This document shows positions 1 through 10,960 of a DNA stretch of 64,000 bases, piece by piece; within the stretch, counting starts at the first letter, position 1, and the number at the start of each line of letters is the position of its first letter. The DNA comes from Ligula intestinalis (taxonomy: Eukaryota; Platyhelminthes; Cestoda; Diphyllobothriidea; Diphyllobothriidae), in NCBI GenBank assembly GCA_036362985.1, contig JAYGXS010000003.1, forward strand, positions 88,213,151-88,277,150, read 5' to 3'. A program made the position numbers and the translations under genes. The notes under the pieces were generated by a model that worked only from the letters and a program-made list of their open reading frames with translations, had not been told where the DNA came from and did not search any database.

Positions 1-59
1 TCACAGTATTTATAGGTTAAATTTAGCTAGGCATGGGGATGACTGTTGTCAGGAGGTTG

Positions 60-900
60 CAGGCTCGTCTGGTCAGAGGGTAGTGGTGGCGTTGGGGTGA
101 CAGTTGCCATTGATCGAGTTTGCATTGTTCGTCGGTAGGGATCGGCCAACTTCACGCCGCGTTCACACCTTCTCCTTCAGGTGCTGGATGCGGTTGCCAT
201 GTTCGCGTGCACGACTCGGTTGCTACCGGTCCGGCAGTTGACGTCACCGTCATCTTTTATCGGCGTTAGATCTCGTTTACCCGCATTTGCATTCTGTTCG
301 CCATCTCGTAGGCTTGTGGTCAAAACAGTTTGACCCCATTTGTGTTTGCGTCGGGTGGTCCTACACCCTCGTTTGTGCTGTCGGCGTTCTTGTCTGTGGT
401 TCTGCTTCCTGTGCTTTTCCTTAGACTTTGGTAGGCAACTGGTAGCCTCACACACCGATTAATGGAGTAAGTTGTAGTATCCAGGCCTCGAGCGTCTCCC
501 TGGCCGTTTTTTCGATTTTTCGTCCTACTACCTCAGCGTTTTTGAAAACGAACGTGTGCTCAGTGGCCGAACAATGTTCTGCCACCAGCGAGAATTCGTC
601 CTGTCTGTGCATTGCTCCCTTGTACTCAGTTTGCGATCACTCACCCATTTCTACTACATAGTTCACTTCGCATGACCTGCAGTTGATCCGGTACACGACA
701 TTGGCAGTTTCACCTCGGGAGAGGAGGGCATTTGGTTTCATTACCAATCGCCTGATCGTTGTCTTGGGTCTGTGGGTGATGCCGATACCCAATGGTTGCA
801 GGAGAATCGCAGCTGCTTCAGATACATTTGTGAAATACGGTAGCGCCTGGCAGACTTTTGGTTGATTGACCGTTGGCTATCGAATCAGTTAAGCCTGCCT
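60..900 (-). mobile_element. Penelope-like element fragment, GIY-YIG endonuclease end
   Basis: The minus strand from about 865 downwards reads as the C-terminal part of a Penelope-like polyprotein. A linker (ILLQPLGIGITHRPKTT) is followed by the GIY-YIG-type start VVYRINCRSCEVNYV. Then come the histidine-containing stretch DEFSLVAEHCSATEHTF, the segment RETLEAW, and a basic tail that stays open over 177-455. At least two stops or frame breaks interrupt it (EMG then a stop near 645; a stop after PLIGV at about 455). The reverse transcriptase part is absent, so this is a dead 3' remnant. In Penelope-like elements this domain is the nuclease that nicks the insertion target. The fragment abuts CR1-like sequence at about 1050. 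A different nuclease family is unlikely, given the order of conserved blocks. Confidence 0.8.
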
Positions 901-1049
901 ACTCCACTATATGAAGCTCCGGGGGTACCCATTGATGGTGAGCATTTGCCGTAGATAGCGGATTTCAGCCACTTTGTCGGATGTTTCCCTGCAATGGGTC
1001 TCAGACCTCTTGTAACGACTTCGTACACAGCTGCGTTTGTGACACAATT

Positions 1050-1600
1050 TATGGTTATTAGGCCAAGTTACGATACTCTGAAGAGAAAACTCTTTTAGTA
1101 AGGAAGTGTTGGATAAATTCTAGTTTCTTTCTTTCACTTAGTCAGGCTAAATAGGGGCGAGCAGTATTCGAGACCAGATTTCGCTCACAGATTATAAAGC
1201 CCTCAAATATTCAAGGACCAGGGGTGGAAACTATTGCACTTAAGGAACATTAAATGTGCCTGTAATCAAGCGGTATCTAGGATTTAGGTCGGCTTCGGTG
1301 TGAACTGCCTGGGAGAGACAAACATCCTGGTCCAAACTGGTATTGGGTGGAAGATACGTACAGCCAACGAGTAAGGATAATTTCTCTTTAGAACAACTCG
1401 GAGCCAGCAGCCCTCTTCTTCCGCCATAAAGTGTTGCTAGTGTTGTGGCAGAAATATCAGTGGTTGCTTAACACACAGGGTTTACAAAAAATGCATACAC
1501 AATTAAAATAATTGTTAACCTGGCGTTCATTATATGTTTACTATTTGAAAAATGTAAATACATTTAAAAGGACAATTTTACTGTTTTGTTTTGTATTTCC
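1050..1600 (-). mobile_element. CR1-like non-LTR fragment, endonuclease domain
   Basis: The minus strand encodes pieces of an apurinic-type endonuclease: LLVGCTYLPPNTS (equivalent of the YRPP motif) and RLITGTFNVP (equivalent of the GDFN motif). The same stretch recurs at 39945-40510 with similar limits, also on the minus strand. There the reading frame is cleaner (SVLVGCIYRPPNTS, CLITGNFNLPDVQW). In this copy the catalytic Asp of GDFN is Thr, so it would be inactive. It lies downstream, in the element's sense, of the ORF1 remnant at 2075-2347, so both may come from one insertion. Confidence 0.7.
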
Positions 1601-2074
1601 TTGCATTATAATATGTTGCCACTGGAAAATGTTTAGCCAAATACCGGCAAATGCTCCAAATGACGACGATCTAGACTGAAGCGTACAGTATTATGAGTGG
1701 TATTGACAACAAATTTAAGATCAAAATTGACGTTAGTTTGGGAGCATGCACTGAAAGTAAAAGGAAAACTTAATAGTGCTTGTAAACATTTCTACACCTA
1801 TGAATTAATACAATTATAATAAACATCAAGTTTACGGTATCTTTAATGTGTATACATGTTTTTGGGACAGCCTGTCGATGCATCTTCTTCTGCTATGTCC
1901 ATTGTGCCGACCATTCCGAATGAAGCCTTGCCAAAAATTTAGAGTTCGGAGTTAGCTTAACAGGGCCATGCTTATGCCTCTGTTACCATAAAAATGTGAG
2001 GGCCGTTGACGACTACCCGCATCTGGCGTAGAGGCATCTTATTAGGCAGATATGCGGCATTTAAAATAAACAGT

Positions 2075-2347
2075 TTAGAGGGCATGCCTTTGGTTTCTGC
2101 GACAGGAGGGGTAGGCCATCACAGTTACTGCCGTCGACCAGAAGAATATCCTTTTGTCTTCAACCATTCGTCCGTCCCCTATTTGAAGGTTCGTTTTGTC
2201 ATTGTGCTTTCGTTTTTCCAGTTCCATTATAAACTGTCGCATCTTCATTTGCTCTTTAAAATCGTAATCCGTCAGCTTGTTTTTTTTCTTAAGCAAGACT
2301 TCGGTCACTGTTAAGTTGCTAAAATAACTGTGAGACGTGGAACTCAC
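2075..2347 (-). pseudogene. CR1-like ORF1 C-terminal remnant
   Basis: This 90-codon open stretch contains FIMELEKRKHNDKTNLQIGDG, which matches in pattern the ORF1 end seen on the plus strand near 22020-22100 (LLKNDLNDRK, GETGLQIRGGEIV). That charged helix followed by an NL-I-x-G turn closes the ORF1 nucleic-acid-binding region of several CR1/L2-type elements. The flanking sequence is degraded, and no start or complete domain remains. It could instead be a short host exon, but the similarity to 22020-22100 favours an element origin. Confidence 0.55.
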
Positions 2348-2349
2348 TG

Positions 2350-4195
2350 ATTTTATCTTGGGGCTGTTGGAGCATTCCCTATTCGAAGGCGGAATGACTT
2401 GCCCGTCTATAGTGACGTTTCATTTAATTGTTTTAGGAGAGTCATGTCATGGTCAACTCGCTCATCTGGAATTGTTAACGCTGAATTGGAACCTCTTTTA
2501 CAAATAAATTCTACTAACGACTCAATGGTGCGTCTGTTTTGAGCTCTTGTGTTTCGACACAACGAGCACTTGTATCCCGTACATTCGGTTTGATTGTGCC
2601 TGATGAATTGGCTATGGGGTAAGCTGAATCCAAACCTGTAATAGGTTTATTATAAGACCTTTTGGCTTTATCGCATCATCAACCTCTTAATCATCGTTTT
2701 CTTTTCAAGTGATTTGACGGTTCCCAGGGGTGCCTTACCAATAAACCTTATTATTTGTGCAGCGTCCAGCAGCGATGCAGCCCTGTGTTACAAATCCAGA
2801 TCACTGCTAATGATATCTGAGCTAAGAATCGATGATGTAGTGTGCGAACTTATTTTAACTCCTTTGCGAACGATCGAAACGTCCGCTGGTTCACTGGGTT
2901 CGGCAGAAGCAATATTTCCTATGCAAGGTTCAGGTATGCCGGTCGAGCCTTCATGAGCATGCACAGGTTTATTCATCCCAGGTTTTGGGCAGGTAAGTGC
3001 TGTTTTAAACGCTGGACAAGAAAAACATGTTTTGAAATGATCTTTTTCTTGCTTGAATGTAGATACATTTTGCTCGGTCCGTAGAAAATGCTGGAGGATG
3101 ATGAAACATTCAATACAAGTTTCATATTCGTAGGCTTCATGTGATCAATTCATTAGGCATTTTACCTGAGGTAAGCAATCAATGAAATAAGCCAAATAGT
3201 CATGATAACATTTATTTTATGCTTGTTACTGAATTTGGTTCGCAGGAACCGGCGTTGACGTGACCGACAGCTTATGAATGTTTTAACCGGGTTGCGGACC
3301 GGGTTCTAGGCCCAGCGTTGGCGACTCTTTAAATATAAATAAATGTTGAGCATCTGTGATTTGGTTGGAATACCATCGAAATAGGCGATATCGACATATT
3401 AATGCAAACAACACCGAGAGAACAGTGGCTTCGGTGAAAGATGCGTAATCAATCTCTAAACTGCTACCCAAGCCACAGTTGGGAGTGGTTAATTCAGTCT
3501 CAATTCTAAAGCCTGATTTCAAAAATTGTGAAAGAAGTTCAGCTTTTGCTCCATCCTCAATAATTTCTCGTTTGTCGCATGCCCTTGTTGGGGGACGGGG
3601 TCCTGGTTTCGTATGTACGTTCGTAAGGACATTTAGAGTATGTTCAGATTTGCAACTGGCTTGTTCAGCAGGTTTTTTTCAAAATATCAGTGTGCCCTAA
3701 GCTAAGTCGTTTTACGAGGCTCCTCTGTGTTTTCTTTGCGTTAGATGATGAGTTTTAATTCTATTGATGAGAGGTTTCCTTCACTACTTTCTTGAGCGTC
3801 GGATGCAGCTTTTGTGATGTGTCTTTTATTTTCTTCGTCGAAATTCGGCCTTGGTTCCTTAAGAGAGTCTGCAGTTATTTACTGAGCCATTCCCAATCTC
3901 CAGTTATATTGACGGAGAAGCGGATATAAAATTAGTGTTGTTCATTTCGGTCATCATATGATATCGGTAACTTTATTATAATTAAGATAGCGTCGGTTTC
4001 GCATGCAAAACATGCACAGATATGAGAGACGACCACGGAACGTAGCGGTGCCTGCAATAAAGTCCTCGTCTACTTTTACATCGTAAGTGGACATTTAAAG
4101 TGGTGCAATACCAAATTTGTATTTTCATAATAATAATATTTTCTGGGTGAGATGCATAGAAAACGGACGACTCGACAGCGTACCAATCATTCTAG
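2350..4195. other. No recognisable gene; decayed element sequence
   Basis: Short open stretches occur on the minus strand at 2788-2976 (acidic, Ser-rich) and 3283-3522 (a hydrophobic middle). Neither has a recognisable domain or good splice context. The first lies where an ORF1 N-terminus would be expected for the minus-strand element ending at 2075, but nothing supports it firmly. The rest is AT-rich sequence with no repeat structure that I can see. Confidence 0.4.
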
Positions 4196-4725
4196 GAAAA
4201 CGTTTAATTTTGCTACCCTCTTCAGTTTCTCTTAGTTGATCCAGCTACGCGTTCCTATCCGATGTAAAGAATTGTCCGATGCAATGCGCAAAACATCCTA
4301 GTTGTGTACTCCTAACCTGAAACCTACCCATCGTAATGAGAAACGGTCAGCTTTAGAGCGTCAATTGAGAGGTAGTTAGGGATATCGAAACGCAAGTCCC
4401 TTTATTGGAGCATAAGCTTGGGGAATGAGAGCATACGTATGTCCAGCCATCCAGAGTCACACATATCTTCAGAAGTAATGTACGCGCAGGGTTATTGCAG
4501 ATGCCATTCCCATGGAATAAGAAACAACTATGTGAATAGTTTAAAAAACATAAAAGCTGTGTAAATGTGATTATAAACAACTAAATGTTACTAAATTTTA
4601 TTACGGTTTAACTTCTACACTATGATAAAAGAAATAACATACAGAAAGGTAGTTTAAATAGCCTGCATTCCACGCGCAAGGGACAATATCCGATTGGTTG
4701 ACCCTAGCGGAATGTCATATGCTAC

Positions 4726-5264
4726 TGTAATGCGTAGCCGACGACAAAGGACGGAGACAAGTAATGGAAACGAGCCAACGAGCGACCAATACGACAATTA
4801 ATCCAAAAGGAGAAGTCAGTGACTTGAGATGAGTGTCTTAAAGGTCCTAGATACAAAAATAATCTAATGGGAGAACCTAATACCAAAAAAACTACTAGAG
4901 AATACTGGCTTTGACAAGAATGGCAGTTGAATCCTTGACTGGAAGGGAACAGCCGAAGCGACGAAGGAAGCGCGCCGGAAGGTGGACTCCAGGTCCTCAA
5001 TCGGCCTCGTTATTTATCCCTGCCCGTCAAGGTCGTCCAGAGAGCGGCCATTGTAATATAAAGTAAACAAAGGAAGTGTTCAATTATCTAAGTGATTATT
5101 ATTCATTTGTTACTATTAAGTTAAATATTAACAAGATCCTTGTTATGTACTTCCATGATCAGTTCTATAGATACGGAGAAGATTCGCTCGCGCGCCTCTT
5201 GAGGGGCACGTTTCCAGAACATTCAGCGCATCACTCACGTGCTTCTATCCCACGTGCCTCTACA
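4726..5264 (-). repeat. Gypsy 3' LTR
   Basis: This 539-bp copy is nearly identical to 9403-9944 apart from scattered substitutions and small indels. It is the 3' LTR because coding sense is minus. It is followed on the coding-strand upstream side by a polypurine tract at 5265-5280. Confidence 0.92.
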
Positions 5265-5280
5265 TTGCTCCCCCCTTTGA
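5265..5280 (-). other. Gypsy polypurine tract
   Basis: On the minus strand this reads tcaaaggggggagcaa, immediately before the 3' LTR. That is the expected position and composition of the plus-strand primer site for reverse transcription. Confidence 0.8.
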
Positions 5281-5347
5281 AAATGAGGCTCTCCTCAGCG
5301 GCATTATCCAAGTCAACGATGGGTCCACCATCGAAGGGTACTTTGAC

Positions 5348-6652
5348 CTACCCCTCCACCGGTTGTCCGTCATCGTATACCTCAGGTATCTCACTACCCC
5401 CGTCAGCAGGTACCACAAGGTAGTCATAAACAGGAGGATTACTGGCGTCATATGGCGGACAGGGGATGCCATCCATTGTTGGCCCTGGCTTCAGCCGGTT
5501 GAAATGAACCGTAAAGGGTGCGGCATGCGGCCGGTCGTGGGGGCGGATGAGGCATGTTGTATTCGAAAACACCCGAGTGAAGTCATACGGGCCGATCCAA
5601 GTGCGGTTTAATTTGGCCAAATCCCCCTATAGGGGCCGCGTAATTGCGCACCCATACAACATCTCCCTCCTGATAAGGCGTCCTATGGGCTAGGCGGTCA
5701 TAACATGCTTTCTGATGCTGTTTTCCTTCTTACAGATGCGAGCGTGCATCTTCAGACGCAATGCACAGGGTTTTCCTGACCCGGGATGCATACGTATCGA
5801 CATGTTCGACTTAAGCGGCCGACGGAAAGACTAAATCTTCCGGGAGCTGCATCTCCCGTCTGCAGGTGAGAAAGAATGATGTGTAGTGAGTAGTGGCGTT
5901 TACCATGAATCGGTCAGCCAGTAAACAAGCTGGTAGGACTTCATCCCAGGAAGTCGGTGGGTGACGATCGATAAATGCTATTAAAAGGTTGATGAGAGTG
6001 CAATTGGTTCGCTCAACTTGGCCATTCCCTTGCGGGTGGTAGGCCGTGGTCCGAGATTTCTTAAGGTTTATGAGACGACAGAAGTCGTGGAGAACGCTAT
6101 TATCAAATCAGGAACCACGATCAGAATGTAATTGATCCGGTGCACCCCAGCGGCAAACCTAATGGTTAAAAATGGCACGGGCGACTTTTGGGGCTTTGGC
6201 ATCCGGTAACGAGACAGCCTCAGCCATCTTGGTGAAGAAATCAACCATGACAAGGATGAACTGATTACCGTTATCAGAGGGAGTGAGCGGCCCAACAAGA
6301 TCAACGCCTACCCGCTCATTGGGATAGTCAGTCTTAATAGGCTAAAGGGGCGCCCGTGAGGACCAACCAGGAGGCTTAGAGCTGAGACAGAACTCGCATG
6401 CACGAATCCTATCTTGAATGTCGCGCTTTTGATTGGGCCAGTAGTAACGGCAGCGGAGGGCCCACTCAGTCTTGTGGATGCCAGAATGGCCTGAGTCGGT
6501 GTGCATGCGGTCAATAACATCATTAACCATATACAGCGAAAGGACGAGTTGCCTGGGGTATTGGTCCCCGTCACGGTAGAAAAGGACGCCGTTCTCAATG
6601 AACAGCTTGTCCCACAACCAGTGCATGCATTTTGTCTCGTAACTAAGGCCAC
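5348..6652 (-). pseudogene. Gypsy integrase, disrupted
   Basis: Minus-strand reading gives an HHCC zinc-binding domain (MHTDSGHSGIHKTEW then CEFCLSSKPP) at about 6480-6380. The retroviral-type catalytic core follows with VGVDLVGPL (first Asp), LHSDRGS then a stop then FDN (second Asp, about 6115), and YHPQGNGQVERT (Glu, about 6010). The C-terminal region at 5348-5620 contains MAKLNRTWIGPYDFTRVF, the usual beta-barrel tail after the core, and no clear chromodomain. All three acidic residues are visible. The stop after the second Asp and several frame changes make the protein untranslatable as one chain. Confidence 0.88.
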
Positions 6653-6887
6653 TTAGCTCAACTTTACTGAGAAGTCAGGCATCGGCAACCTTGCGGTTAT
6701 AGACAGGTGAGATGTGGGTGTCATCTCTCTGCGCGGCAGCCCAAAGTAGGCACTGATCACTCTGGAGAGTGATAGTGGAGATGGCTATGTCCGTACACGA
6801 AGGGCAGTCCCCATGTGGATGGTATGGTTTATGGGACAAGGCATCGGCATTGCCATGTAGCCGACCGGGGTGAAAGATGCACGAGTA

Positions 6888-7382
6888 CTAGTATTCGGCT
6901 TGCTTCTCTTGCCACCCATCAACCTGTCCCTCGGGGTGCTTGAAATTCTGGAGCCAGGTTAGGGCACTGTGGTCTATACGTATTATGAAGGGCCGAAATT
7001 GGAGATAAGGGCGGCACTCTTCAACAAAGTAAGCTAGGGCGAGCATCTCCTTGCGTGTGACGCAATAGCGGCGCTCGGCCCTCAGGAGTAAGCGACTGAG
7101 GTACTGAATAACACGCTCGGTGCCGTCCGCTTGTTGTTGAGAGAGGACGGCACAAATCACAGTCTCGCTGGCGTCAGTGTCAAGAACGAATTTCCCCACA
7201 TCACTGGCAGTATTATGAAATACGAGAATGGGGCTAGAACAGAGCTTGTCCTTAAGCGACTGGAATGCATTGACACAGGCAGCAGTCCATTTAAACTTAA
7301 CATCGTTTTGCATCAATTTGTGGAGGGGACCGGCTATATGGACGTAGTCCTTGATGAAACGTCTGTAGTACGATGTTAGCAC
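6888..7382 (-). pseudogene. Gypsy RNase H region
   Basis: This open stretch of 164 codons starts in the end of the reverse transcriptase (LTSYYRRFIKDYVHIAGPL) and runs through the RNase H domain. Visible motifs are FVLDTDASE (first Asp region), YCVTRKEMLALAYFVEECRPYL (Glu region) and IIRIDHSALTWLQNFKHPEGQ (usual TDHSAL, here IDH). The chain ends at a frame break before the linker to integrase. RNase H would degrade template RNA during cDNA synthesis. Confidence 0.88.
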
Positions 7383-7449
7383 TAGGAAACAACGATGTTC
7401 CGTGACATTTGCCGGTTTGGGCTAGGCGCGGATATGCGTCACCTTATCT

Positions 7450-8080
7450 TTGTTGGTTTATATTCCAGAGAACGAGACGACGTGGCCTAAAAATTTGACG
7501 CGAGGTCGTAAAAATACACATTTAGAGGGTTTACGAGTGAGCCCAGCCTCTCGAAGACTGTTGAATACAGCCCGAAGTTTTTGCAAATTTTTGTCAAAGT
7601 CCTTTCCTAACGCAATAATTTCATGCATGTAGACTAGACGAGAATTATGTACGAGCTGGGCTAGGACTTGATTCATGTGACGTTGGAATGTGTCGGGCGC
7701 ATTGGCTAAACCGAAAAGCATATTCTCAAACTCCTACAGGCCAGAGGTGACGGCAAAAGCAGTCTTCTCGCGATCCGAGGGCTGCACCTCTACCTGCCTG
7801 AGGCCAAGTCCGAGGTGGAAAACATAGTGTTACCAGCTAGGGTGTCGAGGGTTGCATCTATACGACGCAAGGGAAAAGAATCTTTCTTAGTAATGGCATT
7901 AAATTTCCTCTAGTCGATACAGAGTCACATCAAGCCATCGTTCTTTTTGACGAACACGATGGGTGAAGACCAAGCTGAGTGAGAACGATGGATGATGTGA
8001 CGACTAAGCATGTCCTCGATAAGGTCATCTAACTCCTTTAATAGAATAAAGGTAAGCAGCGGGACGGAACCCGAATAGGG
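7450..8080 (-). pseudogene. Gypsy reverse transcriptase, catalytic box lost
   Basis: The minus strand contains HRSHSAWSSPIVFVKKNDGL, then LCID and RKFNAITKKDSFPLRRID (a stop separates them), then MFSTSDLASG, then FGLANAPDTFQRHMNQVL. These are the ordered fingers and palm motifs of a Gypsy polymerase. The YxDD catalytic box reads LVYMHEIIALGKDF near 7620-7640, so both catalytic Asp residues are replaced. Several stops and frameshifts lie between the blocks. The enzyme is dead even before frame damage is considered. Confidence 0.88.
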
Positions 8081-8380
8081 AGCACATCACTCGTGTCTTA
8101 AAATGCTCAGTGGCATTGGTGCGGCCAGCAGATTTCCCCTCCCAGTCAAAAATATCCTTAAATTCGCCGAGAAGGTTACGAAGCTCATTGTTTTTAGTGG
8201 GGTCCAGGTGCTGAGGTACTAAGTCAGCAAGGCTGGGGGAGAAGGTAGACGCGGAGACTGTATGGGGCTACGGGATCATCGGCGAAATGGGACGTCAACT
8301 GAGGACGTCCGGAGGAGTCTGTGCCCGAAGTCTAGGGTGCACCCAAACTTCTGGAGAAAATCGACGCCTAAGATATAATT

Positions 8381-8938
8381 TCATGTTATATCAGGGGAAA
8401 TAATAAACTGATGACAAAAATAGAGCCAGAAAGGGTCAAGGAGAACTCCACAAAGTGCCATTAGCCGTGTGATAAGTAAAACTAGGCTTAGGAATATATC
8501 TAACATGGGTTGGAAATCTAGGAAGGGCTGCTGACACATAAATGAACAACCAGCGATAGAGTCAATGAGACAAGAAAAGGTGGAAGAGCCTACAGAAGCT
8601 ACAACTAGGGGACAAGAGGAAGAGAAAAGGCTTGAAACTACTATATCAGAGAGAATGAGGCACTCACCGTCACCAGGGTTAGGTCCAGCCTCGATTGCCA
8701 TAAGTAGACGTGGGCCAGGGAGTCCGTTTGGCCGCCGGGGTTGCTGACGGCGCCAGCGGTCCCGACGACGGAAGGAAGACCCACAAGAGCACCAATGGCC
8801 AGGAGTCTCAGTGCCGATAGTGACCGACGAACGAATAGCTGCGACCGCAAATTGGCCTCGTGGAGAACCGCAGGCGGACTGCAGAGCCTCCTCGCGCCGG
8901 ACAACTTCAATGGCAGGTGGGTTGTTGGCGGAGGACAA
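8381..8938 (-). pseudogene. Gypsy protease and flank
   Basis: Within this 185-codon minus-strand stretch, FSCLIDSIAGCSFMCQQPF (about 8530-8580) corresponds to the aspartic protease active site, usually LIDTGA. The residue after D-S is Ile rather than Gly in this copy. Downstream, the minus strand continues with a GVDFLQKFGCTLDF-like block just before the reverse transcriptase, the usual protease C-terminal element. The upstream part has no clear nucleocapsid zinc knuckle. Confidence 0.7.
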
Positions 8939-9080
8939 CTTTCCGGACCTCAGGATCTAACAGACCACTGGCAAATTGCTCCATGACCATATAGTTGAGG
9001 TAGTTCAGGTTCAAGTGTGGATACGCCTGTTTGGCTAGGAGACGGAGAGCTTGCTGGTATTGAAGGACGCTCTCCAGAGG

Positions 9081-9329
9081 TCATTGAAGTCGCTGGCGGA
9101 AGTCAGAGACGAGGATCCAGGAAGGACTGGCCTGGCGCAGGACACTGCTCAAGGTTTTGAAAAGGTCCTTGACGGATTGAGTCGATGAGGCACTAGCAGC
9201 GAGGGCAGGGTCATAGACATCATCGTCCAACTGGGCCAGAATCGTTTGGGTCCAGGCGGCCTCATCCACTCCGTCGAGGTAGTCACACATGCATGCTTCC
9301 CAGCGCGGATAATCGCAAGAGAGCGTCAA
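9081..9329 (-). pseudogene. Gypsy gag remnant
   Basis: This 82-codon stretch lies between the 5' LTR and the protease, where gag belongs. It contains DLFKTLSSVLRQ and RWEACMCDYLDGVDEAAW. No zinc knuckle or full capsid fold can be seen. The product is called by position only. The whole gag interval is short (about 450 bp), so gag is truncated. Confidence 0.5.
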
Positions 9330-9385
9330 ACGGGAGGGCGGCCGGCTGGAGGACTGGACATTTGAGCCAATAAATTCTCCATAAG

Positions 9386-9402
9386 GTTGTTGGCCACCAA
9401 AC
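9386..9402 (-). other. Candidate Gypsy primer-binding site
   Basis: Immediately inside the 5' LTR, the minus strand reads tttggtggccaacaac. A TGG at or near the LTR edge is the hallmark of pairing with a tRNA 3' CCA end. I did not identify the tRNA. Confidence 0.5.
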
Positions 9403-9944
9403 TGTAATGCGTAGCCGACGACAAAGGACAGAGAAAAGTATCAGAAACGAGCCAACGAGCGACCAATACGACAGTTAATCCAAAAGGAGAAGTCAGTGAC
9501 TTGAGATGAGTGTCTTAAAGGTCCTAGATACAAAAATAATATAATGGGAGAACCTGATACAAAAATAAACTAATAGAGAATACTGTCTTTGACAAGAATG
9601 GCAGTTGAATCCTTGACTGGACGAAAGCAGCCGTAGCGACGATGTAAGCGCACCGGAAGATGGACTCCAGATCCTCAGTCGGCCTCGTTATTTATCCTTG
9701 CCCGTGAAGGTCGTCCAGGGAGCGGCCATTGTAGTATACAGTAAAACAAAGAAAGTGTTCAATTATCTTAGTGATTATTATTTATTTTTTATAAGTTAGT
9801 TAAATATAAACAAGATCATTGTTATTGACTTCCATGATCAGTTCTATAGATACGGGGAGGATTCGCGCGCGCGCACTTATAAGGGGCGCGTTTCCAGAAC
9901 ATTCGGCGCGTCCCTTACGTGCTTCTATCCCACGTGCCTATACA
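9403..9944 (-). repeat. Gypsy 5' LTR
   Basis: This 542-bp partner of the LTR at 4726-5264 has the same TG...CA ends. It precedes the coding region on the minus strand and is bordered on its outer side by the ctac target duplication. Confidence 0.92.
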
Positions 9945-10960
9945 CTACTGGTTCTCTGTTGTAAGTTGGAATTAAACAAGTGCGTTCACTTCTTATATAT
10001 TATTATGCCTGTTTTGTTTGAGTTTTTGTTCGTCCTACTATGTTTCCAGACTTAGTTCACTCAAATTTAAGCTCAGTTTCACCTCGAAACCGTCTGTCTG
10101 AATATGTTATGGTTGATTTTTATGAGCTTGAATAAACCACCTTATGGTCAGTATGGAGGAAACCAAGTTCTCCACAGTACAATTTATTGCACTCTTCATT
10201 ATAAAGTCTCATTTGGGTATATAAATGCCCTTCTGATTGCCACTGCTCTAATATATTGCTACAGTATTTTTATGCCCTAACGATGGGGAAAATTTAACAT
10301 GTACATGCGCACACGCCCTCCTTATTTTGGCAAAAATTGGCCTTCTTCCTGCCAATTTGATAATTTTTTTATTGTGTTCAATATACATTTTGTGAACATG
10401 TCTGAACGTTGACATAATACTTCCTGTACCCGCGCCTTAGTTTAAACGCCGTCACAAGTTTTAGTGACGTAAGACAGCGCGTGCAATTTCTTCGACCAGC
10501 ATTTACTGTAATTTCGGTATGCAAAGCTGATTTAGCGGCAATTGTGCTATTTATTTACCTATAAATCCTTAGCAGAGGATCCAGAGCGTGATTCGGCGAA
10601 TACCACAATCGTAACTTGAGCTAAAGATCCACAACCCTAATAGCAAAGGCCGGGTAACTGCCGAGGAACCTTAGCGAAAATCCGGCATTCACTAAAGAGG
10701 ATTGTTTTGGTTTGCTGATAAAGACTCCATTTAATTGTCCGCGGTGGCAGGGACTTTAGAGCATCAACTGCCGGCTCCTCTACAGCAAAAACGTTATTGG
10801 ATAGTTTGGATCCTTATTCGCCGATTTTTAATGTGAACATTTGCAGCCTGGGTTTAGGTGTTGTTAAGTTTAATCATTGTATTACGCCTGAAGTCTCGTT
10901 TTGAGTCGGCAAAAATCTGAATTTATTGCCATTTATCACAAGTTCAATTTCTACTTGCAT

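Larger units (their letters stand above)
4726..9944 (-). mobile_element. Ty3/Gypsy LTR retrotransposon, complete but inactive
   Basis: Two LTRs of about 540 bp (4726-5264 and 9403-9944), each starting TG and ending CA on the plus strand, bound a 5.2-kb element read on the minus strand. A 4-bp target duplication, ctac, sits at 4722-4725 and 9945-9948. The right arm of the segmental duplication has the unoccupied site near 55700-55730, and removing the element plus one ctac restores an ungapped alignment. Order on the minus strand is gag remnant, protease, reverse transcriptase, RNase H, integrase. Frameshifts and stops occur in every domain, so it is inactive. Confidence 0.93.

Noticed and set aside
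683..865. Open stretch on the plus strand over the Penelope fragment
   Set aside because: It is the antisense of the conserved minus-strand reading LQPLGIGITHRPKTT...VVYRINC, so it is a shadow.
3283..3522. 79-codon minus-strand frame with a hydrophobic middle
   Set aside because: It could be a membrane segment exon, but no acceptor or donor of quality, no paralogue and no domain support it.
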